Assembly (NCBI RefSeq): GCF_902167145.1
Contig: NC_050096.1
Span: 182,439,825-182,503,824 of the forward strand
Length of the DNA stretch: 64,000 nt
Reading direction: 5' to 3'
Origin: Zea mays
Taxonomy: Eukaryota > Streptophyta > Magnoliopsida > Poales > Poaceae
The notes below the pieces were generated by a model. It was not told where the DNA came from. It did not search any database and saw only the letters and a program-made list of their open reading frames with translations. Both the position numbers and the translations under genes were made by a program. Each line of letters begins with the position of its first letter. Within the stretch, counting starts at the first letter, position 1. Shown one piece after another: positions 58,641 through 64,000 of this stretch.

Positions 58641-59393
58641 TTTCACGTCATCTGAAGCATTAACTTTGGCCGGTGGCCAACTTAAATACAACATCTTTTT
58701 TTAGTGGGCATGTACAACCCCGTTTAATACCCCGTCTCTTGAGGGGTCTCTAGGGTGTTAAATGCAAAAAAATACAAGGGACGAATTCTTCTCTGCACGA
58801 CTCTCTATACGTAACATTTATGATGTGACTGATTTTAAAGAAAGCTCATTGTATGATGCGGTTTATTACTAGGTGTCTCTTATGCATAGAAAACCAATCA
58901 AGAGGCTTTTATGTGTCGCGTGGTGTTATTATTTCACAGCTTGTTTATTTACGCATGCATGCATCATCGCACTCTATATATGCTCCACTTTCCTTTACTC
59001 AACATGTATGTACAACAGACATGCATGGATAAACATATATAATGCCAGCGAGTTCATCTGATCCCGTTCTGCATAAAAAGTCTGAGTTGTAGCTCACTCC
59101 TATACCAGGATGGTGATAACATGTTTATCAATGCCTAGTTTGTATTAGGACTGGGATGTATCAAGAAATCATCAACATCAAGATTCTCTCAGCTGTTGTT
59201 GGACTTGGCACGTCTACGGCCAAGAAGCTGCATTCTGGTGCCTAGGAAACCCACCGCATGGATTCTGAGGAGACAATCTGCTGGAAGAGAGATGCATTCT
59301 AGTTTTGTTACATCACAGTTGCTCTCTAATCATCATAGTAGCCTGGGTTTGTACCATGTGCTAGCTCCTAGTTAAACTGCTCTGTCAGCTTGT
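58641..59393. repeat. second copy of the CACTA left flank
   Basis: Matches 49491-50245 over its whole length; I see a 2-bp difference in an A run, C for T in ATTTCACAGC, and T for C in GGATTCTGAGG. It begins at TTTCACGTC, sharing TTTC with the CACTA end, and continues past the target site (CAGCTTGT|TTCTCATG) into new sequence, so it is also the unoccupied target site. Confidence 0.93.
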
Positions 59394-59596
59394 TTCTCAT
59401 GACAAACACAAAGCTTCCTCCTCCTCCATTTTGGAACATTTTGTATTGATTGCCAATGACATGTCTAGAGATTTTAGAATTTTGTTCAAATTAATCACGC
59501 GCTGATGAGTTTCCACCTTCTTCAGAATAAAAATACATTCTGGCGGGCTCTACTTTTCATATCTGCTAAATGTTCTCATGTTGCGTTATTTTGAAG

Positions 59597-62500
59597 ATGG
59601 AGGATGTTTCCCTCCTGAGGCGACCCAATTGTCGAGCAAAAGGTGTGGCTCCAGGCTTCAAAGTCATGATCTTGGGTGCAGCCACTTGCACTATTGATGA
59701 AGATGGACCCCTTGTTTCAGTGCTCCATCTATATGATGTCGTCAACGCACCTGGTGTCATAGCTAAGTGGCTGACATCAGCCACATGAACACTGGTGCTG
59801 TGGTATGCTCAACTTTATCTGAGATCACTTTACGATATCTTTGAATGTTGATTCCGAAGAATTGGATGGTAGATTACTGTTGTAGCTAGTTGATGGTACA
59901 TGCACCTCTATTGCAGTTGGATATCTTAGGTCGTATTAGACTATTAGCTATTTCCTAGTGTACTTAATACTCATCCTGAAATACTATAAATTTTTCCACT
60001 AAAACGCTTGGGAAACAAATTGAAGTTTCCCTGTGGAATATAGTCACAATCGTTTTACCTGGATTTCTTCAAACCATTGAAGAATTATATTTTTAGTGTC
60101 TTACAGCTCACTGCTAATTGTGGACAAAGCTCCAAACAGAAATATCTTTGACCTACTTGGTGGTTACTTTCAGTTTTCTGATATAAGAGTTTAGTTTTTG
60201 TTGGTTTCCGGTTATGTACTCCACTACTCCCTGGATACCCTTGACCAGCCTGTGTTGTGTTATAGAAACACATAATAATTCATCTTGTTCACCATTATGT
60301 CTATTTTTGTATCTTTTGGTTTAGTTATGCTAATCTCTAAATTCTGTAGGTATGTGGCTTCTTGGGCCAGCCACAGTTGGAAAATGCTCTGACTAGAATG
60401 GATCTTGTAATAATTCATGTTGGGTGTCCCTCAGAAACCTGGGATGACAATTGACTAGGGATGATTTGTTCAACATAAATGCTAGAAACCTAGAATAGTC
60501 TGTATCCTGTGTGAAGGAATTGCAAAATGCTTCCCTAATGCAATTGTGAAAATGGTTTCATGGTCAATCTTTGTTTTAAATTGCTCCTGCTCTAACAAAT
60601 CATGTTTCCAAGAGAAATAGGAGGAGCAGATCAGTCCAAGGAGCCTTAATAGCCAATGGATGGGTAAATGGTCTCTCTGGGAGCCTTCCGGCGCAGGTGT
60701 TGTTTGAGTTTCTGTTGGTCTGGGATTTACTCCAAAAGGTGCAACTGTAGCTGTAGCCTAATGTTGAGGACCAGCACCGGTGGCTGCCGTCTTCCTTGGG
60801 GCTGTATTCGGCCAGTTCTGCTTATAAGTGCTTCCATGGTGGTGCAACAACCTTTGAGCCAGCTAAAAGAATTTGGAAGACTTGGGCTCCTCCGTATTAC
60901 AAATATTTCATTTGGCTTGCATCTCTCAACCGATGTTGGACGGCTGATCGGTTAGCCCCTCATGGCATGGATCACCCAGTTAGATGTCCTATGTGTGACT
61001 AGCAGGATGAGAAAGTGCAACACATTCTGGTGGCTTGTGTCTTTATGAGGGAGGTATGGTTTAGAACTCTAAGCAGGCTGGGACTGCAACATCTTACTCC
61101 CACGTCTGATGCAGCAGTGTTTCAGGATTGGTGGAGAGAGGCAGAAAGAAATGTGTCTAAGCAAAAGAAAAAAGGTTTTAACTCTATTCTGAGTTTAGTA
61201 GCATGGCGGATTTGGAAGCATAGAAATGCGCGTGTGTTTGACAATGCTTCCCCAAACATTCACACAATTTTGCTGACCATCCATGATGAGGCCTTACTAT
61301 GGGGCCTTGCTAGGGCTGCTGCTCTTAGACAGGTTTGGCAGTAGTTGGATGTGTATTCTCATCTTTTCCTTTTTCTTTTCCCTTTTTCTCTTTTTCTTGG
61401 GTGCTTTCTAGGCACCTTGTACTAGGTCTTTTCTAGACCTTTTTTCCTAACTTCTTAATATAATTATACGTGGTTCTCCCACGTGTTCGAGAAAAAAAAT
61501 GATCAATAATCCTGTCAACTCTACCATTTCCTCCAATTGCTCCTGAATTTTTCAAGAAAGCTGGAACTTATGACCCTAAGCATCTTTTGGATGTGACCAC
61601 ACTTGATGTAGTGAGAACAATTACTTTTGTGTATGTATATCAATAAGGTTTGCCGTGATATGTTACCCTATTGTATTCCTTCATGGGCTAAAAATATTTT
61701 CTTTTTACAGGGAGAGGTTCTTGGACATGACCCAAGGGAGGTAAATGTTCCAGTTATTGGTGGGCATGCAGGATTACGATACTACCACTCCTTTCACAGG
61801 TCAGGAGTATTTTCAAACTTCAACTGCTACCAAATACCTCACTTCGCACATACAGAATGGTGGGACAAAAGTAGTCGAGGTATACTGTTTGTTACAGTCT
61901 ACGAATACTCCTATGCTGCATCTCTTATGCACAATGAAGGAAAAAAAGTCAGTTCCACATATCCTCTGACCTCTTTTCAGTTTCTCTGCTATGTATATTG
62001 ATTCAATTCTGTGTCCAATTAACTGTATGCACGCTGGTTTCATATGTTTGGCTGAATTGAGCACAGAAAGAGTCCAATGTGCTTAATTTTGAGAATAAGA
62101 AGTAGATCACTAGTGCCAGTTTATGCACAATCACTGCGCTATATGAGACACACTAGGCACATTTTTGCATAATGGTTACATCTTGATCCTGACAACAAGA
62201 GTCTACTACTATGTGCCTGTTTATGTGTAACATAACCTTATCGTTTTCATACCAATGTGAAATACTAGGTTCTTGGTATTTGTTATTTACATATGTTAAG
62301 GTATTGCTCTTGTTATTTTTTTTCCCGAATTCTGGATTGCTGTGCTAAATAAAAAAAACATGTTTTTTTTTTTGCTCATTATTGGTATGTTTCAGGCTAA
62401 AGCTGGAGCAAGATCAGCAACTCTTTCAATGGTTGGGTATCTTGTATGCACATCAATGCCCATAACGTGTAAGTTCCAAATGTTGATTCAGTGAACACCA

Positions 62501-62782
62501 ATACTACACCTTTGCAGGCATATGCATATGCTTGCCTGTGAGGATTGCGTGGTGATGCTGGGATAGCAGAGTGCTCTTATGTAGCTTCTCAGGTTTATTT
62601 TCTTTCCTGTATACAGTTCAAAACCATATTTCAGGTTATGCTTTGATTGACCTTTTAGTTGACCCGAATTATTGATTTGTGAGTTGTGTTTCTCTCGTCT
62701 TGTGGTTGAAGGCCACAGAGTTGCATTTCTTTGCATCCAAAGTGCGGTTAGGTTAGGGCGATGTGTTAAACGAGTTTGAGAG
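59597..62782 (+). pseudogene. peroxisomal/glyoxysomal NAD-malate dehydrogenase pseudogene, unprocessed
   Basis: Exons are kept in order with introns: 59597-59802 ([32 protein letters not shown], then ISHMNTGAV after a frame change), 60350-60554 (VCGFLGQPQLENALTRMDLV, CEGIAKCFPNAIVKM), its continuation after a LINE at 61501-61630 ([26 protein letters not shown]), 61711-61879 (GEVLGHDPREVNVPVIGGHA, IQNGGTKVVE), 62396-62432 (AKAGARSATLSM), 62517-62592 (RGDAGIAECSYVASQ) and 62712-62782 (FFASKVRLG, NEFER). The NCRAKG-APGFKV leader points to the microbody form. The Rossmann GASGGIG loop is deleted, frames are shifted in at least four places, stops interrupt, and the C-terminus is lost. In life this enzyme interconverts malate and oxaloacetate with NAD. 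It is non-functional here. Confidence 0.9.
60555..61499 (+). mobile_element. 5'-truncated LINE (L1-type) insertion in the MDH pseudogene exon
   Basis: Starts directly after GTGAAAATG of the MDH exon and ends in a poly(A) run (61492-61499) followed by TGATCAATAATCC, where the MDH exon resumes. The coding part is the C-terminus of ORF2: YSASSAYKCFHGGA, RIWKTWAPPYYKYFIWLASL, NRCWTADRLA, CPMCD, HILVACVFMREVWF and VAWRIWKHRNARVFD, the zinc-binding domain after the plant LINE RT, ending with a stop near 61342. One stop after CPMCD and frame changes before 60790 show decay. A short AAAATG duplication is possible but is masked by the poly(A). Confidence 0.88.
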
Positions 62783-63479
62783 GTCAGGTTCTTGTTATGA
62801 ATTGAAGTTGCCTTGCATGGTCTGCAGCATGATTCATCAGCCATTCACACATGCTTTCCGCTTAAGTATATCCCAGTAAGATTAGTTTGTTTGTTCTTGC
62901 CTTTCATCTAGAACTACAGGTTCATCTTGCTTGGCCACTCATGTCTTCCCTATGACTTCTTTTCTCATGCGCATGGACATATTGGTCACAAGTGTTTCAT
63001 AGACCAGAATACAGTTCCCAGGAGAAAGCATGGATGCGTCATGTATGCAGCCATGCGTGCTCAACCCTGAACGAACATAGATGTGGCGTGTTCTGGCTTC
63101 CTGAGAGCTCTCATCTTGTTATCCCTCTGTAAAACTGTGTACACGGCTGTGCTAAAAAACTATAAATATGTGGCCTCCAAAGGAGGAAATAGAAGAAGAA
63201 AAAAAAATTGCTTCTGAAGTCTGAATGTTTGGTCCCCAATGTACGGGATCAGATGGTATTAGATAATACGTTTGCAGTGTATGGAACTGTGTGCGAATCA
63301 CAACTGAGACTGTCCTTCGCGCTACGTTGTTTAGTCACGTAAATCCATGGCGGGATTTGTGCATGATGGGTTAACTTGTACAGCCTTCAGCTATATGTAC
63401 TTCTCTATTGCTGGGTACCTGGTACCGAGAGAGAGGAGAAATTTTGGCTGTGGTGGTGGTGGGGATATGAATATGATAC
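62783..63479. other. MDH pseudogene 3' flank, no gene recognised
   Basis: No frame or motif is supported. It may be the former MDH 3' untranslated region and downstream DNA. Confidence 0.4.
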
Positions 63480-63600
63480 AGGGGGTGTTTGAATGCACTC
63501 AAGCTAACTGTTAGTTGGCTAAAAATTGATAGTGAAATTAGCTAGCTAACTATATATTAGCTAATTTGTCAGAAGTAGCTAATAGCTGAAGGTGCTGTTG
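63480..63600. repeat. MITE-like palindromic remnant
   Basis: GGGGGTGTTTGAATGCACTC followed by repeated AGCTAACTA/TTAGCTAA words in both directions. The start resembles terminal repeats of grass MITEs beginning GGGTGTTTG, but no inverted partner is present downstream, so the element is truncated or decayed. Confidence 0.45.
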
Positions 63601-64000
63601 CTTTCGCGATTGATGCAAAATAAGAAAACAATGTTATCCTGGCAAAGGTTATACTCCTTTTCCTTTGGTGCTGGAGAACACTGCTGCGCTGATGAAGCGA
63701 GACTGCAGCTGATGAGACATGGAACTGAAGCAAGCAAAACGACATTTTTTTAAAAAAAAATGGAGACTGCGATAAACAATGTGAGGTACTCGAGGATAAA
63801 GGATGGGTCAGTTTGAGCCTTGTTCAGTGAGAGGAGTTGCTGTATTATTTTAGCCACACCAAATCCGCTGCGGGCCGGGGTTCGTGGCCTTTTTGTGGAT
63901 GCTGTTTCTCTGCTGGGTGTCAAAGCAACTGCAGAGATGCCCATGCAGCAAAAAAAAAAAAAAAAGCAATAATTGGCAACTGCATGCAATGCAACTGAAG

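Noticed and set aside
63950..63965. poly(A) run as the end of another retroposon
   Set aside because: No coding or repeat sequence upstream that I recognise as LINE or SINE and no target duplication; a simple A run is enough explanation.

Overview
The window is repeat-dense nuclear DNA of a grass, most likely maize (Zea mays) or a close relative. The basis is the element content: Sirevirus (Opie/Ji-type) Copia LTRs with CACCGGAC/GTCCGGTG palindromes, a gag-only element of the cinful-zeon type, TNPD/TNPA-type CACTA transposons, a Cassandra TRIM with 5S rRNA-like LTRs, and plant genes with introns. The only intact-looking host gene is a NAC transcription factor (JUB1/NAC042-like) on the minus strand at 39358-40504. 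Almost everything else is transposon, transposon-captured gene pieces, or pseudogene.

Layout. 1-5722: 3' part of a Sirevirus Copia element with its 3' LTR. 5723-8627: piece of a large Ty3/gypsy-type LTR (minus). 8628-9976: 5' end (LTR, primer-binding site) of a second Sirevirus (minus). 10277-10980: non-autonomous hAT element with perfect 8-bp target duplication. 10989-~32315: one very old Tat-type Ty3/gypsy element, split by a 6.8-kb CACTA transposon (13008-19803, ATT target duplication) and by a complete 7.45-kb zeon-like retrotransposon (20217-27668, GACCC target duplication) that has a decayed gag and an antisense gene but no pol. 32316-38707: complete minus-strand Copia element with CCAGT target duplication. 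39358-40504: NAC gene. 43650-50245: two diverged copies (A1, A2) of one segment carrying decayed Copia pol; A1 also holds a Cassandra TRIM and ends at a solo Sirevirus LTR (46166-47713).

50246-58640: a non-autonomous CACTA transposon carrying exon pieces of at least three host genes (a DnaJ/4Fe-4S ferredoxin-like protein, the autophagy protease ATG4, and a PERK receptor kinase), all on the plus strand. Its right terminus is missing about 8 bp and is joined directly to a second, nearly identical 753-bp copy of the DNA that lies left of its insertion site (58641-59393 repeats 49491-50245). That second copy runs uninterrupted through the target site, so it is also the empty site. 59597-62782: unprocessed pseudogene of peroxisomal/glyoxysomal NAD-malate dehydrogenase, with a 5'-truncated LINE inserted inside an exon (60555-61499).

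Relative order of insertions can be read from the nesting: the Tat-type gypsy predates both the CACTA and the zeon element within it; Cassandra entered A1 after the A1/A2 duplication or was never in A2; the gene-capturing CACTA and its flank duplication are recent, because the two flank copies differ at only a few positions. I could not run searches. Family names rest on motif recognition, and exon limits rest on splice-site and frame consistency.
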